A DNA stretch of 64,000 nt from positions 21,690,476 through 21,754,475 of the forward strand of contig CM076653.1 of the NCBI GenBank assembly GCA_038496675.1, written 5' to 3'. Shown in pieces: positions 27,501 to 40,660 of this stretch. The first letter of the stretch is position 1; the number at the start of each line of letters is the position of its first letter. The DNA is from Rachycentron canadum (Eukaryota > Chordata > Actinopteri > Carangiformes > Rachycentridae). Both the position numbers and the translations under genes were made by a program. Below the pieces are notes generated by a model. That model made no database searches. It saw only the letters and a list, made by a program, of their open reading frames with translations, and had not been told where the DNA came from.

Positions 27501-29467
27501 TCTGGCAGGCCTTGAGAGTTTCCCAGGTAGGAACAGTAGAGGTCAAGGTGTGAGAGTAATGCTGTAAGCATGACTTAAAATTCTGCTGGTGCCTCCTCTC
27601 CCACAGGCATGCTCTCTGTCACCCTCTTTCTTTTTCCCTGTCTCTGCCTGCCTCTCTTCCATTTTCCGTTTTCTCTCCTGTGCACATTCCCACTCTGTAC
27701 ATCAGTCTCTCATTCTCGTTCCCATTTCTTTTTAACACCTCTTTCAACTTCTTTTCCCCTCCCCTTCTCTTCCGCTGTCTCTGTACAGTCTTAGGAGTCT
27801 GTGCAGTCACATATGGTTCCTGTAAAATGTATTAATATCAAAGTGTTCTTGTATACATGCAAATATACATATAAAACAATACAAGAGGGGCCTACATTCT
27901 GTACAACATCCATTTTTGATTTGCATTCAAAGGGATGCATGTTATATATTATATATAGGTTTACTAATGCTGCAAATGTAGAAAGTATATTATTTGTACA
28001 TTGCATTACATACAATACATTTATATAGTTTTGGTGTGTCTGATTGAGCCCATTAAGTCCCAGTCATTCCAATAAATTACCAGATCAAATGTCACAATCT
28101 AAATTCATTCTGTCTGACTCATGGTGAGTGCTTATTTGCCGGCATCTAAGCTTGTGTTAATCACACCTGTCCTATGACTCTCCATGTAGCAAAGTCAGCA
28201 AGACAGACAAAAAGTTCTGCTGCTGGACATAATCCCTCCTGTATACAGGCGTTTACCCTGTATAGAGATCACAGGGTGTGTGGACAACATAAACTGAAGC
28301 TTAAAGGTCTCCATCAAACATATTTTAAAAGCATCGTCTAGCGTGGCCACTGTAGAGGAAAGCCGTGACAAAGGATTAAGGGGAGTCAATATCAATTTCT
28401 AATGGCTATGGTTAAGAAAAACAGATTACTGGCCCATGAAAATGTTTCTTTTTACAGACCATTATATACTAATCTGGAGGCACTGAAAGGTGCAGTGTAA
28501 TCATTTTTAAATGTTGTATATTAAAGTTTAATTTCACAAGTGTTATGGATATCAGTCTCAAAGGCTGCTTTTTATATTTATCAGACATGCTCAATAGTAG
28601 CTGAAAAATGCTATTCAAGTCAATTTTAGACTGTTTTAAATGTCCCTGTAATTCAGCATTTAGTATTCATTGGGAACCAAGAGGAGCAAAATGAAATTTG
28701 GATTTAATATGTAAATTAGTTACTATTAAAGAAACGGAACATATTTAATTTGAATGTCTTTAGCCTAAATTACAGTATTTAAATTAAACATAATTAAAGA
28801 GTTGTTCAATTAAGTCTATTTATTTAAAAGCCACCAAAAATCTTTAACAAGGTGTTATTTTGCAGGCAGGTGGTCTCCACAGAGACAGTGAATTTGCGTG
28901 TATTGTAGGTACCAGTTAAAATTGTGGGAAGTGTGTGCAAAAGTAGGAAAACTTACTTGGTATGCATTGGGTGAGCAGCTCTAATTTGAATAAATGGGGC
29001 CACGTGTTTGGATTCATCTTCTCTCTCTTCCATTTATCACCCAGTTGGTGTCACAAGTTTGCAGATTCATATCATCCCTGCAGATCTCACCCTCAACCAA
29101 AACAGGAATGTGGCAACAAAAACATGATCCCTCACTATCTTCCCACCTGGTGCCAAAAGTTGTGTTCAGTGCTGTTTTGGGAATTTTTGTGTCAGATTTT
29201 CATGTCCTTGGCACATTGCAATTATAGAATTCAGGTTGAAAATCCGCAGAATGACACTCTACTGTGTTAAAACGTTGCCCTACATTCTATTTTTATGCTA
29301 CAGCTGCTACCTTTTAATTTTTGAAGTTTTATTGCATCATATCACAGCACAGCCTCCCTAATAACTGTGCCATGTGCTGTGAATTATATGAGGTGCTCAG
29401 CAGGAGGGGACCTCTGTGCATGTGTCTTTGTAATGCTAATGAAAATGATGTGCTCTTCAGGCCACCC

Positions 29468-29468
<1 letters not shown>
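18586..29468. other. Intergenic, no gene seen
   Basis: About 10.9 kb without a recognisable gene on either strand. Contents: a TA run at 19349-19366 followed by an A run, a CT run near 20587-20604, a GT run near 21157-21176, a hairpin at 24908-24934, and a pyrimidine-rich tract at 27590-27790. Homeodomain-like TAATTA-type sites occur around 26050-26110 but are not specific. Confidence 0.5.
24908..24934. other. Perfect 9-bp inverted repeat (hairpin)
   Basis: CTGTTGGAG and CTCCAACAG flank a 9-nt loop. No gene end is nearby, so no function is assigned. Confidence 0.6.
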
Positions 29469-29527
<59 letters not shown>

Positions 29528-29932
29528 NNNNNNNNNNNNNNNNNNNNNNNNNNNNNNNNNNNNNNNNNNNNNNNNNNNNNNNNNNNNNNNNNNNNNNNNN
29601 NNNNNNNNNNNNNNNNNNNNNNNNNNNNNNNNNNNNNNNNNNNNNNNNNNNNNNNNNNNNNNNNNNNNNNNNNNNNNNNNNNNNNNNNNNNNNNNNNNNN
29701 NNNNNNNNNNNNNNNNNNNNNNNNNNNNNNNNNNNNNNNNNNNNNNNNNNNNNNNNNNNNNNNNNNNNNNNNNNNNNNNNNNNNNNNNNNNNNNNNNNNN
29801 NNNNNNNNNNNNNNNNNNNNNNNNNNNNNNNNNNNNNNNNNNNNNNNNNNNNNNNNNNNNNNNNNNNNNNNNNNNNNNNNNNNNNNNNNNTATATATATA
29901 TATATATATATATTATACACACACACACACAT
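29469..29932. repeat. (TA)n/(CA)n microsatellite containing an assembly gap
   Basis: TA units enter 363 Ns (29528-29890), resume for about 24 bases and pass into CA units up to 29932. The gap is therefore inside a compound microsatellite, and open frames crossing it (Tyr-Ile repeats) are artefacts. Confidence 0.95.
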
Positions 29933-30563
29933 AAAAGTCACATTTATGGAATACATTACAGCTTTCAGCTTGTATCCTCACATGCAACACAACAGCGCTA
30001 TTTGTTTGTATTTTTAAGGTTTATAGCTACACCGCTAATTTGGTATTAAAAGTCTATTATACCTGTGTGTTCATTACGGTGGCTGTATCAAATATGAGAG
30101 CCAACATGAGACACATTTTCCAAAAATGTTTTAAATGCTACAATTTTAAAAATAATGCAAGCACAACTACAAGCACGCACTACGGTACAAACAGTGACTA
30201 TATTTACATGCACTCAGGACTGAGTGCATTTGGTCAAAAGCAGTTAATGCAGGAAACAGCAGCTTAAACTATCAAAGCTCCAACTGTGATTCTGACAAGC
30301 ACAGTTACAAAACTAACTATAAGTCCTATGCTTTAAATGGCATTTTCCATCTGTGCAAACTTTATGAGCCCAAAAAGGACCTGTGCGCATTTATAACAAA
30401 GAACACAGAACAAAGAAGTACTAGTACTTAGAAATCATTTCTTTTACCTTTGTTAGGATGAATGTTGGTGAAATAATGAGGGATGCTTTTGCTGGTGAAC
30501 TGCTGAAATGAAAAGAGTGACAGTTTATCAAAGGTGTGGGTGAACAGCTTAATCTGAGCTAGA

Positions 30564-30635
30564 TGTACAGCACAGCAGATAACACTGTTACTCTAAGCAT
30601 CACAGGAAGACTGTGTTATGGGTTCAAGTCCAGCT
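30564..30635 (+). repeat. tRNA-derived SINE-like remnant
   Basis: CAGCACAGCAGATAACACTG, TTACTCT and CACAGGAAGA precede GGGTTCAAGTCCAGC, which matches a tRNA B box (GGTTCAAGTCC). The order matches the tRNA-like head of fish SINEs. The A box is decayed and no cloverleaf can be folded by eye, so it is not called as a tRNA gene. Confidence 0.45.
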
Positions 30636-33015
30636 ATGAAATATTCATGCACTTGACATACCGCATGAGAAAATACTCACTCAAAGAGTGAATGCAGTGA
30701 TCCATGGGGCTGTTGGAGATGTGTCACCAAACATCCTTATCCTGTAATTGTTTTGTCAAGTCAAGTTTATTTGTATTTGTTTTTGTCTCTCAAAGTACCA
30801 CCATTTTCATAGCAGAACAATAAAAACAGTGAAAACAATGATTGGACATGAAAATTACACCTAAAGCTTTCAATGAAAACAGAGAAATTTTTTTTCTAAT
30901 ATTTTGTGTCATTGTCTTGCTGTAGGATGAACGCTGACTGGCCAACCAGTCACAGCAATAACAATTTAAAGTGCTTCTTCCTGCAGTATGCTAATCTCCT
31001 TATAATGCACCACAGGGTGAAGTGACATTGATTGTTTGAACACTGACTGTAGAGACAGGGAGTTTGTAAATCATCAACTTTATGAAGTTGGGGCACCTGT
31101 AGGAAATGTTTGAATTAACTTCATTTACTTCCAATGCTGCAGGAAAGCTGGAGGTTAACTCACTTCTAAATCCCTGAAAAAGGTTTTTGTCTAGAAAATT
31201 TTTATGATTTTTGCTGAACTGCTTGAATTTCAATATAAAATAGGGGAAAAATGGGCTGTTACACAGAGTGCGAACAAAGTTACACACTCGCTGAAGTTTT
31301 ATATGGAAGAAAGCTGTGGGTGGTGGCTCAGTATCCATATGTCAGGTATTTGCCAGCTGTTGCAGTAATACCTGGCATAAAGCATTGTCATGGTAAAATA
31401 GTAACTAGAACTTCATAGTTCAGCAGTTACATTATCTTGGAAAATTGCAGTTTTAGAAAAAAAAACACACCTTACTGAAATTGTGGATAAAAGACCAAAT
31501 TAATATCATAGATAAACAGTAGCTAGTGGTCACAGCATGGGTTGAGAATGTGTCAAAGTCATGGACAGCTGGAGAGAGCTCAAGGATGCAAGTAACATCT
31601 GACACCAAAGACCATCTCTGAACAGAGGCAGAGGATATAATCCTCCTTCATATATGACCACTTGTTATGACCTGGGGACCAATAGCACAGCAGACTTTAC
31701 GCATCTATATTTTTTTACCTTATACTGAAGATGCAGTCAGAACTGGCGAGGGCTGTAATTTTCATCAGCCTCTAAAGGAGATCGTAGTATTTGATAGTTT
31801 ATATATAGAATCTTCGTTCTTTAAAAACTCTTGCCAGCCAGCAGTTCAGGCAAAGACTGCCTATGTAATATAGGTGAATGGTGCTCTCAATGCACTTAAA
31901 TGTCTGAAACAGATATATTTAGTAACACGAAAACATTCAACAAGAACAATCTATCGATAAGATGGATACCCTTTCCTTTTATTATGAGATCAATCACAAT
32001 CAATCACTATGTATGTAGAAAACAGGAGATGTTTTAGAACCACAGTATCAGATATTACACTTGTTGTGTACATTAATAATTCCTCCATTTGTGCCCATCC
32101 ATTTAATACAAATGTGACGGAATTACTTGAGGAAAGCAAAGCCATTTAATTGTCTCCTGCATCCTTGTTCATACCACATTCTGCTCTAAGCTATTACATC
32201 CAATTTCCACCCTGATGATTATTATGTAGTAGATACTAATAGAATAATGGTGGAAGAATAGGAGAGTGCAGAGGTAATTAGGAAGCAGTGGGTCATTTCG
32301 TTTGCCCAGAGGAGGACGCAGAGGGAATTACCTGCTCCACAGAGGAGACAGGAGGAGCTAAGACGAAAGACAGTGGAGGGGAGAAAATATGACACAAATG
32401 TGTGGGAGATGAAAGAAAGGAAGAAATAGAGAAATGAACAGAGAGAGACTTGAGAACTGGAGTGGGATGGAGACTGAAAAAGAGAGAGGAGGATGACGAG
32501 AGAGGAAAAATGAGACTTGTTTCATTCTGAAATGATGGAATGTGTTCTCGCCCCAGAGCTCTGTTCAATAAGCCGCCTTATGTTGTCGAGCTGTGGAGGA
32601 GACAAAGAGGAAAAGAAGGGAGAAGTAACAGAAAGGGAGCAAAATGGCCATGTGTGTGTGTCTCAGTGTGAACGTATATGTGCAGAGTATGTGTGTCCAA
32701 CCCATAGTTCCATAAGGAGCATTAGTCCGCCTACTCTGCTGCCTTCACTCATTCCACTGCATGACTGATTATGATCAAAGAAGGATTAACAATTGAGTCT
32801 CTACAGTCATACATTAAAGAAAAAAACATATATGCCGACAGTGTTCCGTTTGTTGTTGTTTGTTTTTGTGCATAAGCAATTAATACACAACTATGACATA
32901 TTTTTGAGTGAAAAACATCCAGTGCCATTTGGAAGATAAAGGCACTCCAGATATGGATATTCATTAGGGGTGCAACAATACATTGACTATGATCGAGATC
33001 TATCTATCTAGTATA

Positions 33016-33036
33016 GTGTGTGTGTGTGTGTGTGTG
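33016..33036. repeat. (GT)n microsatellite
   Basis: About 10 GT units, just after a short TCTA run at 33000-33009. Confidence 0.9.
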
Positions 33037-36000
33037 GGTATGTGTGGATGTTTGACTTTACAGGAGCAATAACAAATATAACAAATAGTAAGTAACATAT
33101 ACTGGAACTACAATCGTAAAAAGGGTTCCCTCACCCCGAGGGAGCAAGACCAGCAGATACAATGGTGCGTTTTATGTCCCAAGATTTTGATATATCTGCC
33201 TTGTTTCATAGTGATGGTTAACTGAATTCCATTAGTGACACTCAAAGTACTGAAGAAATGGATTTGTAAAACACAAACGTAACTTGCCTTTTCAGAAACC
33301 AGAGATCTGTCCCAGGTCTACACACTAATTCTAAGGTTACAAGTAAATATTGCTGTTCATTTCAGAAACACTACATACTAAAATAACATAAAATACAATA
33401 TACCGAAAGAGGCAAACAAAGGAAAAGCAGCAGCTTCTCACAGCTGGAAAAAACATGTCCTCCAACTTCAACAGCCTTATAGGTCATTTGTCTTGAATAT
33501 AGCTCATAAGTGAGCATCGTCATGGCAATGAAAATTGTCATAGTAGCAACAATAAACACGGTTATGGTTATGGAAATAAACCCCCTCCTAACTGCAGACT
33601 ACACCTCCTGAGTCCTGAACTATGAAGCAGGATTTGATATCATTAAGGTAACTTCAGGGTTTCAGTTCAACTTTCAGTTCAGTAAATCACTATTAGAATT
33701 TACACTGAACTCCTACCTGCTCTGCAGCAGGTTAACAATAGAGCGTCAGATCAAAATTTGTCAACCGCCAAACTACTGACCAATCAGAAAAACTGAATCA
33801 TCACTTCTGCAGGAGCCCGATGGGAACAAATGGGTTTACAATTAAGTAGTAAATAATAAAAATCAGTTGATAAATAAATCAGTTCATTCGTTTTGCTCTT
33901 TGAGACTTTCCATGTGTTCCCTCTGGTTTTAAAACACTAAACACTACATGACATACATACACACATACACATAATAAATCCTAATTTTAACTGAAGAACA
34001 TTTCTTTAATCCAACTGGATTCCTGATGGTGAAAAATGATCCAAACATTGTTAAATCTAAATGTAATTTCCCGTTATCACAAATGAATACTTAAATCAGA
34101 TTAACCTCATCAGAGATGAACTACATCAGTAAGAAACTTAATTGTAATTGGTGCATTTATCCTTAGCCTAACTTTAAAAGTATAATTTGAATTGGCATCG
34201 ATGTAAACACAACACCAGGGTGAACCTGCTAATTTTCACCCCTTCTCCTGCTGTAAGGTCTCTGTGCACAGCCACAGTCCTGTCACCTGTCCAGCGTGGT
34301 GCTGTTAAACCAGAAACACTGAACCTTGCTGCACTAAGGGATAACAGAGTGAGCTGGAGCCTCAATATAAGTTCGAAAAAGACACAATCGAAGTTTCTCA
34401 CACGGAGGCCCTGGCTATTTTACAGGAGCAACAACCCAGGGATGAGAGATGCAACAGATCGAACAGTTTGCATAGCGACTAGCTGCTCACCCTCTCTCCA
34501 CTGTTTGTGTGTGTGTGTGCGTGCTCTGCAACCGTATGGTCCGAAAACTGGCTTTGGAAGTTAGTGGGTTTGCCTGTGATCAAAAAACCTGTTTATAACT
34601 AACTTTAGCTAACTTTCATGGAAAAGGGGAATTTCACAGAAGTTGCGAGCTTGCCATCTATCCACATCTCTTTATTCACCAAGAGCTCTCTTCAGAGGTG
34701 GAAAGATACAATGCTTGTTGGGTATTGTAGCCTAACCTCAAGCGCTGCAGGCAGCTGTTCTTTTTCATTCTCTTATTTAGGACTGAGGACAGGCTAGACA
34801 CTGACTCAGCTCTAGTGTCACAAAGTGGTGTTGCAAAATCGGACAGCACAGGGGTAGCTGGTTAGCATTAGCAGTTCAGTGCATGCATCTGAAATACATT
34901 AGATGGAGGTCTTGGTCATGGCATCTGCATTGGGGATGCTTCACACACTGTTCATAGTTCAGTTTTTTCGACATTTTAAATAAAATTTCTGCCCAAATCT
35001 TGCACCTTGCACCACAATTGTAAATGATGTCTACTGTTTCCTTTTTTGTTCTAGTCATGTGATTATGTTCAGATTTCTCCTTGTTCAATGTCAGTTTGGC
35101 TGTTGCTGTCAACAAACTTTTCAACGGGTATCACAGTTTCCTCTTGTGTCACATTAAGTGCTTCATTCACAGCTCTGACACTCACAGTTCTGACAATGTT
35201 GCAATGTTGCTAAGATTAAAAACTCTGCTGCTTTCACATGGACGTGCTTGTAGCTGGATAAGTAAACCCAGGGTTAACTGAAGTGGTTGATGACCAGCTT
35301 CATAGTACAGGTTATCAGGGCGGTCAGTGTCAGAGGCAGATAACGCAAAGATGTCCTGGGTATGTTGAACTCCATAGCTTTGTAGTACAGGCCTTTGGCT
35401 TCCTCACTTCCCCCAGTTATAATGAACAAAATTTTACAATTACATTACTACTACATTACAATTTTGGTAAAACAATTTGTGCCGCTGTTAAATTCAATTG
35501 GCAGTTGGCTGTGACATCCTAAAGCCATAATTTGACTTCTTGTAGCACGTGCATCGTATCATCTCCTGTTAGTCTGAAAGGGTTAAATATGTTGATTTCT
35601 TGCATACAAACAGAAAAACTGTATATTATAAAGATTAGTGCATATCTTCTACCCATCTATAATGTTTACAATAGTTTAGACTTAGTGTGTAGTGTAGTCC
35701 ACAGAGGAGAATGAGGCACAAATGAAAACACCTGTATGGGTGGACCCCAAAATGGTGGGGATAATTAAAAGATACATACAGGCGTCTCCAGATAATTATT
35801 AGAAATTAAGTGACTATTACAAGATAAAAAAAACAAAAGTACAGTGCCACTTTTCCATTCTTTAAGTAAGTATTTAGGCCTACAATCTACATTTACTATC
35901 AACGTTTTCCAGAGAGGACATGTTGAAACATCACAGTAGGAAAAGCACAGGTGTAAATAGTAAAATGAATGACGGCTGAATTGCATGTAGCTGCCTCAGT

Positions 36001-36485
36001 TTCAGGGTCCTGGTATTGCTCATGCTGCCTCATCGTCACACTGTCATTGCTTACTGAGACACTTGAATAGAACCTGAATGGTATTTGTGAGCCCTGTGCT
36101 TTTCCCAGCACGACAAGTCAAAATTTCCGCTGTGAAAAAATGTCTGAATGAGGTCTATTAGTTGTGAAATGTGTCTGTACTGTCTCTGAGAATATTAATG
36201 TATAGTTAAATAAAGAATTAATCATGTAAAGTCATTGGTCATCAAAAGTTATCAAAACTGAATGCTCCATTCCTAGCAGCAGAAGATGAGTGTGTGTCAA
36301 ATTAAAAAATTGAAGGCTAATATTTATATTTGTAGGAGATGCTGTCACTTGTATCCATTCAGTGACTGTGATCATCAGTGAGACCACAAACCCTGCTCTA
36401 GGTAAAAAATAGACCCTAATTAACCCTACTGAGATAAGATTCCAGACTGCTAGTCTTGCATTATGTATTGTAACATTTAAGTAAT

Positions 36486-36865
36486 CAGAAATGTACCAGC
36501 TATAAATGGCAGTCGCAGCTGCTGGATCCATCATCACTTCAACCCTTCTCTCAGGTCGCAGCGTGGCTCTCCAGGCCATCATACCTAATTCTAACTGCAC
36601 CATTAGCTCCCTTGGCCCAGTATCTACACCTCCCTTTAAATCCTGTTTGCCCATCTTGTCTCAGTTCATCTCCACATGCACCAACAAATCTCTGCAGACA
36701 GGAGAGTTGCCTGCTGCCTTTAAAATAGCAACTCTGAGTTCAATCCTTGGGAAATCTAACCTCAATCAAGGCTCTTGTTCAGCCCACATAGATCCATCCC
36801 CAACCCTGCTGTTTCCCACCAAAATGTTACAACATGCTGTTCCAGTGACAGCTCTCCGCAAATGA
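36486..36865 (+). pseudogene. LINE reverse transcriptase fragment (L2/Rex-like), dead
   Basis: The + frame from 36506 reads FKSCLPILSQFISTCTNKSL, then TGELPAAFKIATLSSILGKSNL. This corresponds to the block just before the first RT motifs of L2/Rex-type non-LTR retrotransposons (LKSCLP-L--FI--I-N-SL-TG--P--FK-A-V-P-LKK--LDP). A further piece, SPTLLFPTKMLQHAV, corresponds to the following NYRPVSLLPF-SK-LE--V motif, but with the NYRP part garbled. The fragment is about 125 codons of a protein usually near 900 residues, and no endonuclease or catalytic Y-x-DD part is present. It is a 5'- and 3'-truncated relic. Confidence 0.7.
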
Positions 36866-39535
36866 ACTTGATAAAACATTTTAGCTGCTATTCGTTCACA
36901 GCGGCACAGATATTCCGGTGAATGAAGCTTTTTCATGACTGATTAATGGCAGCCAGCACAAGCCATTCTTATTACACACCACGATATTCACCTTACTCCT
37001 CACTGTGTCCTGAAGTGGTTCTTTCTCTTTTTTTATGCTACACATGTGAACAGAAGCAGCACAGGAAAATGCCTGTGAGCAATTTTCACATCATATAAGA
37101 GTGGTAGTATAACTGTGTGATTTTAGAGGCTGTGGTAATTGTTGAGATGCGTTTCCATGAGATAAAAACATTGCAGAAATGTATAGCACATATTACAATT
37201 TTAAATTACTTTACACTTATTGTTTCATATGCACAAACTCGTTTCTACACATGCCAACATGTTTTGCTGCAGATACAGATGGTGCTGTATAGAGGCATAG
37301 TATTGCATTATTTTCCTCATCTTCCTAAGTCCAATGTCAAAACGAAACTTGATGAGGTGGCACACACAAACAATATGGGGAGATACATGTCTAAATAATT
37401 TTTATGTGTTATCTTAATTATTTGTGAAATTGTTTCTCTCTATTATTTGACGTTATCATTTATGACATTTCTCCTATATATTGTTTGTAGTAGTTTCTTT
37501 GTTAAACAATATTTATTCACAGTGATGGCAAAACGAAGAAGAAATTCAAAAGGAAAGGGAAAGGGAAATGTGGCACTGAAGATATTCGGGTAGACACAAA
37601 CACTCTACAATAAGGAGCAAAACTAGATAGAGACGTGATGTGCAATAACAACAGCAGACGACAAAACACAATAAATGCAGGGAGGCAATAGGAAAGAGGA
37701 GGCACAAAATAGAAAGTATTCATTTTTTTGTGAGATTTAAGGCAATCTTGGAGGAAGCACAAGAGAAGACAGTAGCAGAAAAACAAGGGACCCCAGAGTG
37801 ATCATCAACAGGAGATAAGCTCAATTAGGATAACAATGGAAGGTTGCATTGCTGGGAAATGGATCCAGATGTAAGTGATCATTTCTCTAAAGCTGCTAAA
37901 GGGGTGAATTTTTTGCCCCTTTTTTGTTTTGTTTTGTTTTTTTTATAGCTCATTCCAGTCACTGGGTGCCATGGGCTGCAACACATGGCTGAAACTGTCA
38001 AATTCAGCAAATTCATCTGTGAAACTTATGCTGTGTATGCTGTGTTATGCCTTTCACTGACCCAATCAGGCACAAATAATTGGTTCACAAGCTCACTTCC
38101 TCTCTGACTCACAATGGTAAATGTCCTCTTCAGTTTCTTTTCAGATGAATTTGGCAAACTGTCCAGGGGCCATATATTCTCAGTTTATTGTGTATCTCTT
38201 TTTTACTGGCTTGTTAACCTAATGTTAGTGATGTGCACTCTCATAACTGTGGCATTTTACCTCCTGTATTCTGTATAATGTTTTGTCTTATTCCTGTAAA
38301 ACACAGTTACTCATACGTTGTGCTTATGTTCTCAGTACCTTGGGCAGGAGAGTTTGGTGCACATCTACTGATACCAAGAACTTTCCCTACTCTTTTCTTT
38401 CCTCTACTACTACCAAGTTTCCACCCTTGAGTCTTTCACACAGGTAAGGATGAAATCCAAAACAAATTCATGCATATCAGGCAGCTCCACACGTATTAAT
38501 CATCAACCGAGTATAAATGGTCTTTTAACGGGAAGTCACAGTGGGAGTGTCGAGATCAGATCCTGATTGCTTCAATCTGGTAATTAGGCAAAGGGTAAAG
38601 GGAAATTGCACACGTTTCAGAGCACCCGGATGAACTGCATTCAAATTGAATTCAATCATACTCCACAATCACTGAGCTTTCTATTTCCATACAACCAAAA
38701 ACAATCCCAGCTGCATACCAGCTATACCTTCAGCTGATTATAGTTGTGATCCAGTGTGATGAGCCTAATCTTAGATTCAGGAGATGCCAAATAACATCCT
38801 TAAAAAAAAGGTCATTTTACAAATTTCTTGGACAGGAGAAGACTGATAAGTATGCCTCTCACCAGTGTATGCGAACTTGTCTCATGAAGGGCTGCATATC
38901 ACCTTCCCCCCTGGATCATGTCCTTCCTCCACTCCTCTCTCTAATTGCTCTCTCAAAATATTTCTTCTGCCTCTCTGTTCAGTACTTATTCTTTTTCTTT
39001 TCCGACCATTTCAAACCAGCCGCATAATTTCATGGTCACGTGGGTATTGTAAGAACCAAAGGAGCCCAACCTTTGCAGTCCATTTGATTGCTTGTTCTTA
39101 AGGTGATCTGGGAATAGAAACTTATTACACTGTTATTTTCATTGTAACTCACCCTTGGTAAAAAAAAAAAAAAAAAATTATAATCTGAATAAAAAATATG
39201 TAAAATGCAAATATAAAGCTTTGAATTCAATATAATGTCTGTGAATTGCAATTTTCTATGTAGTGAACAGATAGGCAGCACACAAACAGGTGTTTATGTT
39301 CAAAGCCGTATGGCGAGAACAGAGTAAATTGATCTGCCTTTCACATTTTATACAAGTATAGCAAAATAGATGTGCCTTTACCTCAGACAGTAATTGCTGG
39401 GTGTAATTAAGGTTGGTAGGCATCTAAGGAAATATGAATTCAAAGCAGTTCGGAGTATCACCCATTGTTGCATAAAACTACGAGGCAGAATGAAATAAAA
39501 TGTGCAACTCTCGAATGCTAAATACACATAACATG

Positions 39536-39584
<49 letters not shown>

Positions 39585-40059
39585 TCTCTGTGTGTTTTGG
39601 CCATTTCACCAGAACATGTTCAGGAGCCACCTGTTAGATTTCAGGCACAGATGATTTGTAGATTCACAAAATGTCCTAGTTTTACAGTGGGAGTTTCTAA
39701 ATTTAGGGTTAGATGTAAATTATAAAACACAGCCTGACTCAACAGGTCTGTGTTGTACAGTATGGATCGTATATAGCAGAATTGAGCACACACAAATGTC
39801 AAATGATTCAAAATTGTACATCTCAGAATAAAAGTTGTGTTAAGGGTTGTAAAATATTCTGTCCACACCAGAGCTTTATCAGTTTTTTCCTGGGTTATGC
39901 CGAAGGAAGGAGCAAGAATACAGGTACATACAGAACAGGAATCTCAGTGGGCTACTGAACATGATCTGAAACACAGCTGCAGCAGTAGTTAGGAGGTAGA
40001 GCCTTGAAAAATGGCACCACACACATTTTGCTATTTATGCAACCCTGCGTTGAAAAACT
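36866..40059. other. Intergenic, no gene seen
   Basis: AT-rich sequence with T runs at 37919-37944 and an A run at 39161-39176. The only clear feature is the GT microsatellite at 39537. No coding or regulatory signal can be supported. Confidence 0.5.
39537..39583. repeat. (TG)n microsatellite
   Basis: About 23 uninterrupted TG units followed by TCTCTCTG. Confidence 0.95.
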
Positions 40060-40660
40060 GCTTCTGATTTGGCTCACAGATTATCTGTGGAAACTGGTGT
40101 TACAGTGATTGGTCAGACTGTGTGAAGGACATTGCATGAAGTCAACCTCTACAGACAGTGTCCAAGACGAAAACCAATTCTCCCAACGACACAAGGCTGC
40201 AAGATTAAACTTTGCCAAGCAACATGAAAAGACGCCCAATGACTATTGGCAGCACATTCTATGGTCAGATGAAACCAAAATAAATTTGCCTTGATCAGAT
40301 GGGGTCCAGCATGTTTTGTGGACCTCGCCAGAACCATCACAGTCACTGAATAGATCCAACCATTAAACATTGAGGTGGGAGTGGGGAGATGACCCTAGAA
40401 GTCTCTAGAAGATTGGTAGGAGAGGAACACACCAGAAAAAAAAATCAGACAAGAGTTTGTAAAGAATAAAAAAAAAGAGAAAACTATGACCTGGCCTTGT
40501 GTGTCCCCTGACTTGAATCCAAAAGAGCACCTCTGGAGGCTTTGAAGGTACAGCAACAAGACCCCTCTAGCCAAGAGCAGCTAAAAAGAATCATCTGTGG
40601 AGAAGACAGATTTCTTTTAGACTGGCTTCATCCCTCAAATCAGTAATCAAAAATAAGGTG
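40060..40660 (+). pseudogene. Degenerate Tc1-type transposase
   Basis: On the + strand, 40109-40294 includes KAARLNFAKQHEKTP and then YWQHILWSDETKINL, the block around the first catalytic Asp of Tc1/mariner transposases (Asp codon 40268-40270, intact). At 40504-40536 SPDLNPKEHLW carries the third catalytic residue (Glu codon 40525-40527, intact). Between them the KHGGGS-MVWG block is reduced to KH-stop-GGSGEM near 40365-40393, and the second catalytic Asp is gone. Upstream, 40096-40180 gives VTVIGQTV and LHEVNLYRQCPRRKP, matching the linker before the DDE domain. Stops, frameshifts and A-runs (40437-40445, 40469-40480) confirm a dead relic. It is less decayed at the DDE ends than the copy at 7085 and in the opposite orientation. 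No terminal repeats were identified. Confidence 0.8.

Larger units (their letters stand above)
29933..36485. other. Intergenic, no gene seen
   Basis: No coding gene is recognisable. Besides the SINE-like piece at 30564, CAAGTCAAGTTTATTTGTAT at about 30755-30775 resembles the tail of common fish retroposons. A purine-rich tract covers 32310-32515. The segment 33640-33860, with ACCAATCAGAAAAACTGAAT, also looks repeat-derived. A GT microsatellite lies at 33016-33036. Confidence 0.45.

Noticed and set aside
29321..30049. Long open frames across the TA tract
   Set aside because: Tyr-Ile repeats and N bases only; an artefact of the gap.
30564..30635. Functional tRNA gene
   Set aside because: Only the B box is good; the A box, acceptor stem and anticodon arm do not fold, so it is treated as a SINE remnant.
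34187..34564. 125-codon + strand frame as a gene
   Set aside because: No domain, no splice context and no recognised homologue; it overlaps a minus-strand frame of equal quality and may be repeat-derived.
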